Below are positions 18,937-28,297 of a DNA stretch of 64,000 nucleotides, piece after piece. Under the pieces are notes generated by a model that did not search any database, was not told the DNA's origin, and saw nothing but the letters and a program-made list of their open reading frames with translations. Both the position numbers and the translations under genes were made by a program. Within the stretch, counting starts at the first letter, position 1. Each line of letters starts with the position of its first letter. The stretch spans positions 186,001-250,000 of the forward strand of contig NZ_JXQQ01000010.1 of NCBI RefSeq assembly GCF_000834655.1. Reading direction: 5' to 3'. Source of the DNA: Variovorax paradoxus. Lineage in GTDB: Bacteria; Pseudomonadota; Gammaproteobacteria; Burkholderiales; Burkholderiaceae_C.

Positions 18937-20673
18937 TCAGCGTAGCGGAACGATGGGCAACAGCAAGTGCGGCTGCATCCCCTCGCCCGCGTGCAACGTG
19001 GTCTGGCCGCCGAAGATGGCCGGGGAGCGGTCTTCGGGATCGTCGTGCAGGAAGGGGCCGCATCCCTTCATGGGGTTCTTCACGTTCGACAACTGGCTCA
19101 CCGGTCCTTCCTGTTCGTAGTCCTTGCCCTGCACGGTCAGGCCGATGCGCCAACCCCCAGGCACCACGATGCTGGTCGGCCAGATCTCCACATCTAGTTC
19201 CACCGGCTGGCCCGGGACCAGCGGCAGATCGCGCTGATGGGCGTGGAAAGGACGGTACGGCAGGCTGCGCGCCGGATCCAGTTCGCGCCGCGATGCGCGC
19301 AGCCAGCCCTTGCCCACCGAGGTCATCGGATCGAGCGCGCCCTGGAACACCTTCTCCTTGCCCTCGGGGTCGAACAGGTGCAGGACAAGGAAGATGTCTG
19401 CGTCGGTGGTCGACGACGAGACGAAGAGCTTGCAGGCCAGCGGGCCGGTGATCTCCGTCTCTTGTTCGAAGGGCGCCGACATGAAGCGGATGCCACCGTT
19501 GCGCGTCGCGTCGAAGCTCGCAGTGCCTGCCTTGCCAGAGGGCGTGGACGACAGGGCCTTGCCTTCCAGATCGAGGTGCATCTTCGTCCATTGCGTGCGC
19601 GCCAATGGCCATTCGTTCTCGGCGCGCTGGACGAACTTGTCCACGTGGCGCACGTTCAGCAGGAGGGGCGGGCGCTGGTCCCAGCCGTTGTCCTCGCCCT
19701 TCAGGAAGTGGCCGAAGAACTGCTTTTGCAAGTCCACACCGTATTTGGCATAGAACAGCGTCCAGTGCTCATTGCCATGCAGCTCCAGCCATTTCTGTTC
19801 TGACGCGGCCCCCAGGAAGCCCTCGACGTTGCCACGCAGGTGCAGGCCCTGCCCGCCCCAGTTGCCAGCGGAAAGAACGGGCACCGTCACCTGGTCCAGC
19901 TTCGCCCGGCCCTGCGCATAGAGCGCATCGTCATACGGGTGCGCTGCGGAGCGGCCCGCGACATCCGCCCGGTTGGCTTTGAGCGTCTCTTCGCTGAACA
20001 CCTCGTCGCCGCACACGGGCTTCCCCGTGATCTTGCTGACCGCCCCGCCCGCGCGCCCGTGCTGGACGCTCCTGACCTGGAGTTCCTGCCAGTTCTTGCC
20101 GAAGGAACAACGGATGCCGCCATGAAACGCCGACTCGCGGTAGGCATCGCAGAAACCTTCCCACGGACAAATCGCAGCCAGGTGCGGCGGCTGCATGCCC
20201 GCAACGATCCACTGGCCGGCCCCGTAGTACGAGATGCCGTTCAGGCCCACCTTCCCGTTCGACCAGGGTTGCACCCCTGCCCATTCGATGCACTGGTAAT
20301 AGTCCTGGTTCTCGCGCGCCGAGAAGTGATCGATGAAACCCGGTGAGCGCCCTGCGCCGCGCGAATCGACGCGCACGACCACGTAGCCGTCCGGCACCCA
20401 CTTCTCGGGGTCGCACACCTCCCACGACTGGTACTGGTTGGTCGATCCTTCAAGCGCGTCCGGGTAGCGCGCGGCCATCAGGTCCCACGGCGTCTTGTAG
20501 CCCTCCTGGAAGGACAAGCCCTTGCCGTAGGGGCCGTGGGTCATGAGGACGGGGTATGTGCCCGGCGCGAGGGGCCGGAAGACGTCGGCGCGCAGGACGT
20601 TGCTGTCGTCCATTTCGATCGGCACGTCCCAGTCGATGGCCATGCCGTCGCGAATGTCAGTGGTGTAGTCCAC
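18937..20673 (-). CDS. CocE/NonD-family serine hydrolase (peptidase S15-like)
   Basis: 578 aa, the length of CocE-type acyl esterases. The alpha/beta-hydrolase domain starts MDYTTDIRDGMAIDWDVPI. VRVDSRGAGRSPG lies near 101-112, the nucleophile Ser148 is in GISYYG, and the C-terminal third is a jelly-roll domain (PDFIL-type strands, ELDVEIWPTSIVVPGGWRI). Members cleave esters and amides such as cocaine or cephalosporin esters. The GTG start at 20673 is preceded by AGGGAGA. It would hydrolyse a substrate or intermediate of the hydroxyquinol-type pathway. No signal peptide was seen. Confidence 0.88.
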   Translation of the reverse strand: MDYTTDIRDGMAIDWDVPIEMDDSNVLRADVFRPLAPGTYPVLMTHGPYGKGLSFQEGYKTPWDLMAARYPDALEGSTNQYQSWEVCDPEKWVPDGYVVVRVDSRGAGRSPGFIDHFSARENQDYYQCIEWAGVQPWSNGKVGLNGISYYGAGQWIVAGMQPPHLAAICPWEGFCDAYRESAFHGGIRCSFGKNWQELQVRSVQHGRAGGAVSKITGKPVCGDEVFSEETLKANRADVAGRSAAHPYDDALYAQGRAKLDQVTVPVLSAGNWGGQGLHLRGNVEGFLGAASEQKWLELHGNEHWTLFYAKYGVDLQKQFFGHFLKGEDNGWDQRPPLLLNVRHVDKFVQRAENEWPLARTQWTKMHLDLEGKALSSTPSGKAGTASFDATRNGGIRFMSAPFEQETEITGPLACKLFVSSSTTDADIFLVLHLFDPEGKEKVFQGALDPMTSVGKGWLRASRRELDPARSLPYRPFHAHQRDLPLVPGQPVELDVEIWPTSIVVPGGWRIGLTVQGKDYEQEGPVSQLSNVKNPMKGCGPFLHDDPEDRSPAIFGGQTTLHAGEGMQPHLLLPIVPLR

Positions 20674-20774
20674 GGTGTCTCCCTTGTTTCAGATGGCCGC
20701 CTTGGGCCGCCGCACGACAAAGACCATGAGGTCCGCAACCAGACGCCGAGCCGATTGAGGGAACTCTGCTGCTG

Positions 20775-21702
20775 TCATGCGGCATTCCCCCCGAGTTGCC
20801 TGGCGGCGAAATCCGCCGCCAGTCCGCCGGCCACCGCCAGATCATCCTGCTTGGCATACAGGCTCATGTGCGACACCTTGGGCAGCACCGCCAGTTGCTT
20901 GCGTGCGCTGGGGATGCTGTTGAACACGGCGATCTCCAGGTCCCACAGCGTGATCTCATCCCCCTCGGCCACGATCATCAGCGTGGGCGTGTCGTACAGC
21001 CGCTTGGCAGACGGTGCGACGTTGTAGGACAGCAGCAGCTCCGTCGATTCGATGGTGCTCCAATGCTCGTGGCGCGGCGCTTCGCGCGCCTTGATGTCGT
21101 GGAAGATCGTGTGGATCGAGGGGAAGGGCCAAGTGCTCAGTTCCGTGAACGGCGTGAGCGACGACATGGGCATGCGCCCACCGGCCGTGCCCGCCAGGGT
21201 GCGCTCGCGGCGGTCGGCAAGGAACAGCTCGGTCAGTTCGTGGAAGCGTTGCGAGCCATGCACACGGCGCATGTTCTCGTAGCCGTCGACCACGGGGATG
21301 TTGGAGATCACGCACTTCACGCGCGGATCGGTCGCGCCCACCACCAGCACGTGGCCGCCCGCATAGGAGATGCCCCACACGCCGATGCGATCGGCATCGA
21401 TCTCGGGCAGCGTCTCGCCGAAGGTGATGGCGCTCTTGTAGTCCTCGATCTGTGCTGCCGGGTCGATGTGCTGGCGTGGCATGCCCTCGCTGGCGCCCAT
21501 GCAGCGGTAGTCGAACATCAGCACCGCCACGCCCTTGCCGACGATAGCCTTGGCGTAGTGCGGCATGACGATCTCTTTCACATAGCACCAGCCCCCGCCC
21601 ATGACCAGCAGGGGAAAGGGCCCGGGGCTGTCGGGCAACCACCAGGTCGCCGCGCAGCTTGATGCCTTGGCTCAGGAATTCGACTTCTCGTTGTGTGCTC
21701 AT
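20775..21702 (-). pseudogene. Alpha/beta hydrolase, apparently frameshifted near its 5' end
   Basis: The natural start is probably ATG 21702 (MSTQREVEFLSQGIKLRGDL), after an AGGAGACACGAAAGA leader. That frame is lost at about residue 22. The rest (PDSPGPFPLLVMGGGWCYVKE onward) continues in another frame to 20775. Skipping one G in the CTGGTGGTTGCCC stretch (plus-strand 21636-21646) would join the parts smoothly as ...GDLWLPDSPG. The remainder carries an intact nucleophile motif GISYAGG, an acid in EGDE and a His in KVSHMS. So this is either a recent one-base mutation or a sequencing error; a TTG at 21638 could still start a shortened protein. The intact family acts on esters, amides or C-C bonds. 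Confidence 0.75.
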
Positions 21703-21752
21703 TCTTTCGTGTCTCCTAGGGTTGTTCTTGTCAGTCCACGCGCACCGATCCC

Positions 21753-21777
21753 CTCGAAGCGCTGGCAGCGCTTCGAG
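21753..21777. repeat. REP-like perfect hairpin (11-bp stem, 3-nt loop)
   Basis: CTCGAAGCGCT-GGC-AGCGCTTCGAG is an exact 11-bp inverted repeat in the gap between the reductase and hydrolase genes. The following AAGCTCAGCGTGCGCTGTGG resembles the tail of burkholderial intergenic REP-type elements. It may stabilise mRNA or attenuate transcription within the operon. Confidence 0.75.
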
Positions 21778-21825
21778 AAGCTCAGCGTGCGCTGTGGTCG
21801 GTGGTTCGGAGTTCGGGCAAGGCCC

Positions 21826-22692
21826 TCAGGCCAGCCCCGCCGCCCGCTCGGCGCAGCGGATGACCGCCGCATAGTCCGCGTCCGCATCGCCGTTGGCCGC
21901 AGCCGAATGCAAGGCCTGCTGGGTCATGGCTGTCTGCGGCAATGCCACCTTCAGCCGCTGGGCTTCATCGAGGATCAGGCCCACGTCCTTGCTCATCTGC
22001 AGGACGGTGAAGGTGGGCGTGTAGTCCCGCCGCGCCAGCTGCGCGGACTTGGCCTTGACGATGGGCGAGGCCACGGCGCTGTGCGTGAGTACTTCCCACA
22101 TGTCTTCCCAGCGCAGGCCGCCCTTCTCGCCCAGCGTGAGCGATTCGGCCAGCATGGCACTGGTCTGCGCGATCATCAGGTTGACCACCAGCTTCATCAG
22201 GCGGGACTGCTCGCCGTCCCCCAGCCAGTACTGCTGGGGGCCGAAGCGCGCGAGCAGCGGCAGCATTCGTTCGTAGGCGTCCTTCGGGCCCGAGACCAGC
22301 AGCGTCAGTTGCGCTGCGTCGGCCATGTGGTTGTTGCCGGACACGGTGGTGCGCAGGTAGACGATCTGCTGGCTCGCCAACAGGTCGGCCACCCGTGCGG
22401 ACACGGTCGGCGACACCGTGCTGGTGTCGATGTAGACCGTTCCCGGCCTCGCATGGCGAACGACTTCCTGCGCGACATGCCACAGCGCGTCGTCGTGTGG
22501 CAGGGACGACAGCACCACATCCGCCTCGGCGATGCCCACCGCGCCCTGCACCGCCACCATGCCCGATGCAACGGACGCCTTCAGTCGTTCTTCGCTGAGG
22601 TCTTCGACGGTCACTGCATGGCCTGCCGCGACGAGGTGCTTGCCCATCGGCAGGCCCATCTTGCCTGCCCCGATCAGATGCACTTTCATCAT
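21826..22692 (-). CDS. NAD(P)-dependent beta-hydroxyacid-dehydrogenase-like oxidoreductase
   Basis: 288 aa, 3-hydroxyisobutyrate dehydrogenase/glyoxylate reductase family. The Rossmann motif GAGKMG is at residues 8-13, a substrate-binding DTSTVSP segment near 89-95, and the catalytic Lys167 and Asn171 in MKLVVNLM. Family members oxidise beta-hydroxyacids or reduce the matching semialdehydes. The usual GPVSGG-type loop reads TTVSGNN here, so substrate may differ. The start overlaps the Bug-protein stop (ATGA), giving translational coupling. Confidence 0.88.
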   Translation of the reverse strand: MMKVHLIGAGKMGLPMGKHLVAAGHAVTVEDLSEERLKASVASGMVAVQGAVGIAEADVVLSSLPHDDALWHVAQEVVRHARPGTVYIDTSTVSPTVSARVADLLASQQIVYLRTTVSGNNHMADAAQLTLLVSGPKDAYERMLPLLARFGPQQYWLGDGEQSRLMKLVVNLMIAQTSAMLAESLTLGEKGGLRWEDMWEVLTHSAVASPIVKAKSAQLARRDYTPTFTVLQMSKDVGLILDEAQRLKVALPQTAMTQQALHSAAANGDADADYAAVIRCAERAAGLA

Positions 22693-23651
22693 TCGCCCTT
22701 GATACCCAGCTCGGGCAGTTCCTTCTTGAAGCGAACGACCTCGGCTTCCAGTTGCTTCCTGAAATCCTGCGGCGTCGACATCACCACCTTGCCGTGAGTG
22801 AGCTTCAGGTTGTCCTGATAGGCCTGCTGCTTGACCGCTTCTCCGATCTGCTTGTACAGGGCCTGCAGCTTGTCGTCGGCCATGCCACGCGGGGCCAGCA
22901 TTCCGGACCAGGCGGGCACGTCCACGTCCTTGAAGCCCAACTGACGGAAGGTGGGCACGCCGGGCAGATCCGGATCCGGTTCTTCCGACGAAATCGCCAG
23001 TGCCCGCACCCGGCCGTCCTTGAGCAGCGGAATCACGGTCGACGTGCCCATAAAGACCATGTTCACGTGGCCGCCCAGGAAGTCAGTCAGCGGCGACTTG
23101 TAGGGCACATGGATCAGCTTGAGATTGGCCGCGCGGGCGAACATCGCGCCGATGATGTGCGTGGTGTTGCCATTGCCGAAAGATCCATAGCTGATCTGGT
23201 CGGGCTTCGCCTTAGCTGCGGCGATCAGATCCTGGATGGTCTTGAAGGGCGAGTCGGCCTGCACCAGCAGCACGAAGCCCGAGGACTTACCCACGATGGT
23301 GATCGGCGTGAAGTCCTTCACCGGGTCATAGGACAGGTTGCTGTACAGGCCCGCATTGGTGGCGTGGCCCGCCGTGGTGTACAGCAGCGTGAGCCCATCG
23401 GGCTTGGCACGGGCCACTTCCGCAGTGCCGATACGCCCGCCCGCTCCCGGCTTGTTGTCGACGATCACGGTCTTGCCTGTGACCTTGGCCAGGCCGTCGG
23501 CTAACGCGCGTGCCCCGGTATCAAAGGGGTTGCCGGCGCCGATGGGGACGACGATGCGGATCACATCGGCCTGGGCAAAGGCTGCGCCCGGAATGAGCGC
23601 TGCCGCCAAAGCTGCGCCGGTGAGGGAGGAAATGAAATTTCTTCTGGACAT
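22689..23651 (-). CDS. Bug-family (TctC-like) tripartite tricarboxylate transporter binding protein
   Basis: 320 aa. The signal peptide (MSRRNFISSLTGAALAAALI, cleaved near AAFA) is followed by the Bug pattern: IRIVVPIGAGNPFDTGARAL, DNKPGAGGRIG, and YTTAGHATN. These periplasmic proteins bind carboxylates or aromatics. Many are orphans without membrane partners, as here: no TctA or TctB is present. The ATG at 23651 has AAGGAGAC upstream and fits the signal peptide; a TTG nine codons upstream is less likely. It is the second uptake-type gene set in this cluster besides the ribose-type ABC system. Confidence 0.92.
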   Translation of the reverse strand: MSRRNFISSLTGAALAAALIPGAAFAQADVIRIVVPIGAGNPFDTGARALADGLAKVTGKTVIVDNKPGAGGRIGTAEVARAKPDGLTLLYTTAGHATNAGLYSNLSYDPVKDFTPITIVGKSSGFVLLVQADSPFKTIQDLIAAAKAKPDQISYGSFGNGNTTHIIGAMFARAANLKLIHVPYKSPLTDFLGGHVNMVFMGTSTVIPLLKDGRVRALAISSEEPDPDLPGVPTFRQLGFKDVDVPAWSGMLAPRGMADDKLQALYKQIGEAVKQQAYQDNLKLTHGKVVMSTPQDFRKQLEAEVVRFKKELPELGIKGE

Positions 23652-23674
23652 GGAGGTCTCCTTTTTTGCTGTGA

Positions 23675-24823
23675 TCAAACGGTCTTCAGGACATCGGCGA
23701 TCCAGTCCGCCATGGCGTTCGTCGCCAGGCTCATGTTCCCGATGCTGCAGTGCTGTTCTCCGCCTTCCTCGGCGGTGAAGATGCGCAGTTCCCTGCGGGG
23801 CGAGTTCACGCAGCCGTCGTAGGTCCTGCGGGCTTCCGCGACGGAAATCTGGCGGTCATCCTCGCCATGGGTGATGTAGATGGGCACGCGGATCCGCTCC
23901 ACCACGCCGTCGAGGGAGAAGCGGTCGATGACCTCGGCGCATTCCTCGATGCTGTTCTTGCCCAGAACCCACATGTTGTGGGCCATGTAGTGGGGCACCG
24001 AGTTCTGGGCCTGCAGGGTGCCGGCCACGCGCTTGCGAAAGCGCGTGGGCCAGTCATGGTTCGCACCCCAGGCCACGCAGCAGGCAAAGCGCGGCTCGAA
24101 GGCGGTGGCCCGGGGTGCGTGGTAGCCGCCCAGGCTCAGGGCCATCATCCCGATGCGTGTCTTGTCGACGTCGGCGCGGGTTTCCAGGTGGTCGACACAC
24201 GCGCCTGCCGGGATCTCGGCTTCCGGCGCGTTGTGCAGGCCGTTCTTGCGCAGCGCCTCGCCCACGCCGGGGTTGTCCACCAGCAGGATGGACACGCCGC
24301 GCTGCGACAGCAGCGCAGGCAGGCCGCACAGGTACAGGTATTCCTTGACGCCGTCGAGCCCGTTGAAATGGACGATGCAGGGGGCGGGCTGGTCGGCGCT
24401 ACCGACCGACACCATCAGCGCGGGGAGGAACGAATCGCCGAAGGGCACGGACACCTTCTCGCAATTCGCGCCAGCGCATTCGACGAACTTGCGGAAGGTC
24501 CACAGCAGCTCGTCGTAGGCGGCCAGGCGCGGGGGATGGTCGTGCGCCGGAATGCGCTCCGCCGTGATGTACATGACACAGGCGCGGCGGTACTTCTCGC
24601 CCGCCGAAAGCAGGTGCCCGGTCTTCTCGTCAACGGCCGCGGCCTGGGCCAGTTTCGCGCCCGCACCGGCCCAGGCCTGGAAGTAGTCATTGGCATGGGC
24701 CGAGTCGTCTTCCACGTCGCGCAGGGCGCAGCAGGCGCGGTCGATCTCGTCCATGTTGGCGCCCGCGTCCAGCGCCATCGACAGGGCGAGGTTCCAGGAG
24801 TAGACCTTGAAGTAATTGAACAT
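23675..24823 (-). CDS. Alpha/beta hydrolase related to 2,6-dihydroxypseudooxynicotine hydrolase / FrsA-like
   Basis: 382 aa. An N-terminal helical cap (about 1-120) precedes an alpha/beta-hydrolase core. The nucleophile Ser230 is in MALSLGGYHAPR, an acid is in THGEDDRQIS, and a His follows in EQHCSIGN. The cap-plus-core layout and the FNGLDGVKEY strand recall DHPON hydrolase, which cleaves a C-C bond in a trihydroxylated pyridine side chain. If that relationship holds, the enzyme could remove an acyl side chain to yield a hydroxylated ring for the dioxygenase. Assignment is by pattern; the true substrate is unknown. Confidence 0.78.
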   Translation of the reverse strand: MFNYFKVYSWNLALSMALDAGANMDEIDRACCALRDVEDDSAHANDYFQAWAGAGAKLAQAAAVDEKTGHLLSAGEKYRRACVMYITAERIPAHDHPPRLAAYDELLWTFRKFVECAGANCEKVSVPFGDSFLPALMVSVGSADQPAPCIVHFNGLDGVKEYLYLCGLPALLSQRGVSILLVDNPGVGEALRKNGLHNAPEAEIPAGACVDHLETRADVDKTRIGMMALSLGGYHAPRATAFEPRFACCVAWGANHDWPTRFRKRVAGTLQAQNSVPHYMAHNMWVLGKNSIEECAEVIDRFSLDGVVERIRVPIYITHGEDDRQISVAEARRTYDGCVNSPRRELRIFTAEEGGEQHCSIGNMSLATNAMADWIADVLKTV

Positions 24824-24832
24824 GTGAAGTCC

Positions 24833-26506
24833 TCAGTGACGTGTGGAGGTGCTGCTGATGCGCTGCGCCGCCATCTCGGCCAGCATCAGCGTGGGAAGGT
24901 TGGTGTTGGCACTGGTGATGGACGGCATCACCGAGGCATCGGCCACGAACAGGTGGCGGGCGCCGTGGACACGGAAGGCATCGTCCACCACCGCGAGCGG
25001 GTCGCCCTCCTCGCACATGGCGCAGGTGCCGACCGGGTGGCCCATGGGCGAGAGGGACGACAGGATCTCCTCATCGGAAATGACACGCCCGCCACCGCTG
25101 TGCGCAGCAGGCGCCCCGCTCTTGAACGCGCGGCCGAAGATCGTGCGGCGCAGCAGGCCCGGCGAATTGGCTGCCATCTCCGCCGCCAGCGACAGCACCT
25201 TGCCCGCCAGCCCAGGGCGATTGAACTGGCTGATTGCCAATGCACCGGGAAGCAGGAAGGCTTCGTGGTACTCGGCAGCCACACGCGGATCGCGCAACAG
25301 GCGTTCGGTCAGCCGCGCGGCCTGGACCATGCGCGGCGCGTCGTCGGGATCGGAAAGGAAGCGGAAGTTGATGTCCGGGTGAACCAGCGGATCGGCACTC
25401 TGGAGTCGCACATAACCGCGCGACTTGGGCGCATACAAGGCACTGCCCACTAGCGAGAAATCGGGTCCGAAAGACTCACCACTCACCCGCCCCAGCGCGA
25501 AGGTGAACAGGTCGCCCTCGGGCGCACCGGGCCGGCGCGACGAGGCGCGCACGCCCGCGACGGCGAAGCGCCGCAAGCCGGCGGCCACACGCTTGCCGCG
25601 TGGCAGCGTGAGGGCGAAGAACATGTACGGATGGTTCTGCAGGTTGCGGCCCACGCCGGGACGGTCCACCGCCGTCGGGATGCCCAACGCGGCCAGGTCG
25701 GCGGCGGGCCCGATGCCGGAGCGCAGCAGCAAGGCCGGCGAATGGATGCCGCCGGCGCAGACGACGACATGACGTGCCTGGTACTGGACGGCGACGCCGC
25801 CCCGAATGGCATCGACGCCCGTCACCGTGGTGCCGCTCATGCGCAGCCGGGTGACCTGGGTGTTGGGCACGATCTGCAGGTTGGGCCGCGCGCGCACGTT
25901 GGCCGTCAGATAGCAGCCCGGCGTGGTGACACGCGCTTCGGCATCGATGGCATTGGGCATGGCGAAGAAGCCATCTCCCGGTTGCTCGTTGATGTCGGGC
26001 ACGAAGGGCAGGCCCGCGCTGTGCGCTGCCTGCTCCATCGCGCGCACGAAGGCCGGCCACTCGGCCTTCGGTGTGCGGACGATGGCGTGCGGGTTGCCGG
26101 CGCCATCGCGCCGGTCGCGGTCGTCTTCGACCTTGCGGAAGTACGGCAGCACGGCATCCCACGAGAAGCCCCGTGCCCCGGCCGCGCGCCAACGCGCGTA
26201 GTCGGAAGGCACGCCACGCAACGCGAACAAGCCGTTGATGCTCGAGCCGCCCCCCATCACCCGCGCCTGCGGATACCGTGCGGGCGTGCCACCGTCGCGC
26301 GCCGTCGCCGTGAGGCCGTCCCAGAAGTAGTTCGGGTTGAGGGTGGACGCGGGAAAAGGGTCTTGGATGTCCGCCGGCTCACGGCCCGGCAGGATGTCGT
26401 CGCCCGCCTCCAGCAGCACGACGCGGTGCGCGGGGTTTTCCGAGAGGCGCGACGCGATGACCGCGCCTGCAGTGCCGCCGCCGACGATGAGGAAGTCGTG
26501 GTCCAT
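24833..26506 (-). CDS. GMC-family FAD-dependent oxidoreductase
   Basis: 557 aa, choline/glucose-oxidase-type flavoprotein. The FAD fold LIVGGGTAGAVIASRL starts at residue 6. GMC signature 1 is near 84-106 (VMGGGSSINGLFALRG), signature 2 is GGIHSPALLLRSGIG, and the active-site histidine lies in GHPVGTCAM near the C-terminus. It oxidises a primary or secondary alcohol, passing electrons to oxygen or a quinone. It lies 5 bp after the maleylacetate reductase and 9 bp before the hydrolase, so it is co-transcribed. An alcohol on a side chain or sugar is a plausible substrate. Confidence 0.9.
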   Translation of the reverse strand: MDHDFLIVGGGTAGAVIASRLSENPAHRVVLLEAGDDILPGREPADIQDPFPASTLNPNYFWDGLTATARDGGTPARYPQARVMGGGSSINGLFALRGVPSDYARWRAAGARGFSWDAVLPYFRKVEDDRDRRDGAGNPHAIVRTPKAEWPAFVRAMEQAAHSAGLPFVPDINEQPGDGFFAMPNAIDAEARVTTPGCYLTANVRARPNLQIVPNTQVTRLRMSGTTVTGVDAIRGGVAVQYQARHVVVCAGGIHSPALLLRSGIGPAADLAALGIPTAVDRPGVGRNLQNHPYMFFALTLPRGKRVAAGLRRFAVAGVRASSRRPGAPEGDLFTFALGRVSGESFGPDFSLVGSALYAPKSRGYVRLQSADPLVHPDINFRFLSDPDDAPRMVQAARLTERLLRDPRVAAEYHEAFLLPGALAISQFNRPGLAGKVLSLAAEMAANSPGLLRRTIFGRAFKSGAPAAHSGGGRVISDEEILSSLSPMGHPVGTCAMCEEGDPLAVVDDAFRVHGARHLFVADASVMPSITSANTNLPTLMLAEMAAQRISSTSTRH

Positions 26507-26511
26507 GCGGG

Positions 26512-27621
26512 TCAGCGTCCCGGTCGCACGCCCGCCCAGGCGTTCTCGAGCAGTTGCTTCAGTGCACCGGCTTCGAGTGGGCGGGGGTTCCAGTAGGGGT
26601 TGGAGAGCGCCAGCTCCAGCACGCGCGGCAGGCCGTCCTCGGGCATGCCGATGTCGTGCAACGCCGTGGGCGCACCCAGCTCACGCGCCAGGTCGAACAC
26701 GCCGGTGGCTGCATCCGGCGCACCGAGCGCGGCAGCGATGCGGGCCATGGTCTGCGGCGCGGCCGACGCGTTGTAGGCCAACGCATGCGGCAGCACCACC
26801 GTGTGCGTTTCCGCATGCGGCAAGTTGAAGCTCCCGCCCAGCGTGTGGCACAGCTTGTGATGCAGCGACATGCCGACATGGCCCAGCACCGAGCCGCACA
26901 ACCACGCGCCGTAGAGGCAGGCGCTGCGCGCCGCCATGTCCGCGGGCGCGCGATGAATGCCGCGCAGGCCCTGCGCCAGGGCGCGGATGCCCTCTTCCGC
27001 CATCAGCGACATGACCGGGTTGCCGTCCTGCGCGTACAGCCCTTCGGCGGCGTGAGCGATTGCATTGATGCCGCTGACCACGGACATGCCGACGGGCAGG
27101 TGCTGCGACAGCTCCGGGTCGTACAGCACGGTGCGGGGCAACACGCGCAGGTCGCGCCCTGTCTTCTTCACGCCAGCCTCGGTGATGCCGTAGATCGGCG
27201 TCATCTCGGAGCCGGCGTAGGTGGTCGGTACCGCGATGATCGGCAGCCTCGACTGCAGCGCAATGGCCTTGCCGAGACCGATCGTGGACCCGCCGCCGAT
27301 CGCCACCATGCAGTCCGCGCCGACTTGGCTGGCATGGCGCCTTGCCCGCCAGGCCGAATCGATCGGCACGTGCATCTCGGCCCCGCTGAAGACACCCGCA
27401 CTCGCAGAACCCAGCAGAGCCGATGCGGCTTGCGCCATCACGACCTGCTGCGGCGTGCAAAGCACCAGGGCGCACCGCGCGCCGAGCGCTTCGACCTCTT
27501 CCGGGAGTCGCTGCAGGCTACCCGGGGCGAACACCACGCGCGACGACTGCGCGGCGAAGATGAAGTTGCGTTCGGAAGCACGCGATGTTGCGTGCGGTTG
27601 GATGATGTCAGGCTTGTTCAT
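26512..27621 (-). CDS. Maleylacetate reductase-like iron-containing alcohol dehydrogenase
   Basis: 369 aa. The Fe-ADH fold has GGGSTIGLGKAIAL (residues 109-122) for NAD(P), PTTYAGSEMTPIYGI at 132-146, and HKLCHTLGGSFNLPHAETH with the usual metal-site histidines. Length and the PTTYAGSE motif are typical of maleylacetate reductases, which reduce maleylacetate to 3-oxoadipate. This is the step after hydroxyquinol ring cleavage, and an intradiol dioxygenase is in the same operon. Start ATG 27621. Some maleylacetate reductases function without bound metal. Confidence 0.87.
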   Translation of the reverse strand: MNKPDIIQPHATSRASERNFIFAAQSSRVVFAPGSLQRLPEEVEALGARCALVLCTPQQVVMAQAASALLGSASAGVFSGAEMHVPIDSAWRARRHASQVGADCMVAIGGGSTIGLGKAIALQSRLPIIAVPTTYAGSEMTPIYGITEAGVKKTGRDLRVLPRTVLYDPELSQHLPVGMSVVSGINAIAHAAEGLYAQDGNPVMSLMAEEGIRALAQGLRGIHRAPADMAARSACLYGAWLCGSVLGHVGMSLHHKLCHTLGGSFNLPHAETHTVVLPHALAYNASAAPQTMARIAAALGAPDAATGVFDLARELGAPTALHDIGMPEDGLPRVLELALSNPYWNPRPLEAGALKQLLENAWAGVRPGR

Positions 27622-27651
27622 CGGAGCGTCGAGGTTCAGTTGCGGATGGAT

Positions 27652-27966
27652 TCACGCCGCCTCACCCACGGCGTAGTCCACCTGATGGCGGCTGATGCGC
27701 AGATCGCCGAGTTCGTCGCGCACCCGCAGGTGCGCGGGATGCGTGGCATAGGAGGCGAGCGACTCCTGGCTGTCGAAGACGCTGTAGAGCACCACATCGC
27801 ATGCGTAGCCCACGCGGCTCGAGTCCACACCCACCTCCAGCTGCAACATCCCCGGGATCTGGCCGCGGAGGCCCTCGAATCTGCTGCGCAGGAATTCGAT
27901 GGCATGCGCCTTCTCCTGCGGCGACTCGCCACGCAGGGTCCACATGACGATGTGCTTGATCGTCAT
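27652..27966 (-). CDS. Dabb-domain (stress-responsive A/B barrel) small protein
   Basis: 104 aa, one ferredoxin-like alpha-beta barrel. It starts MTIKHIVMWTLRGESPQEK and has the Dabb pattern (EVGVDSSRVGYACDVVLYSVFDSQESLASYATHP). Dabb proteins include olivetolic-acid cyclase and small enzymes acting on phenolic or polyketide compounds, but many have no assigned function. It is 30 bp from the reductase and 4 bp from a YciI gene, suggesting a role in handling a catabolic intermediate. Confidence 0.87.
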   Translation of the reverse strand: MTIKHIVMWTLRGESPQEKAHAIEFLRSRFEGLRGQIPGMLQLEVGVDSSRVGYACDVVLYSVFDSQESLASYATHPAHLRVRDELGDLRISRHQVDYAVGEAA

Positions 27967-27970
27967 GGGG

Positions 27971-28273
27971 TCAGGCCGGGGGAAAGCCGGCCTTTTGCGG
28001 CCACAGGTTGGTGAAGGGCAACACCGACACGGTCTGGTACAGGCCGGCTTTGGTGAAAGGCTCGTCGGCCACCCAGCGCATGGCGGCGGCGCGGTCCTCG
28101 AAGTCGATGACCAGCAAGCTGCCGATCATCGTCTTGCCGTCGTCTTCGGTCAGCGGCCCGGCGAAGGCAATGCGATCGGCCACGGCTGCGAGGTAGGTCT
28201 TGTGCTCGGGGCGCACGCGCTGGCGCAAGTCGGCTGCGTCCGGGCGGTCGATCAAGTGGAATGCGAATAACAC
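27971..28273 (-). CDS. YciI-family protein
   Basis: 100 aa, with LFAFHLIDRPDAADLRQRVRPEHKTYL at the start and the typical YciI core (IAFAGPLTEDDGKTMIGSLL, then a Ala-Met-Arg-Trp-Val segment near 65). YciI relatives share the muconolactone-isomerase-like fold and include hydrolytic dehalogenases and small isomerases. Together with the Dabb gene it forms a pair of small barrel proteins inside the ring-cleavage operon. Exact reaction unknown. Confidence 0.87.
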   Translation of the reverse strand: MLFAFHLIDRPDAADLRQRVRPEHKTYLAAVADRIAFAGPLTEDDGKTMIGSLLVIDFEDRAAAMRWVADEPFTKAGLYQTVSVLPFTNLWPQKAGFPPA

Positions 28274-28297
28274 GGGGTTCTCCTGGATGGCTCTGAA

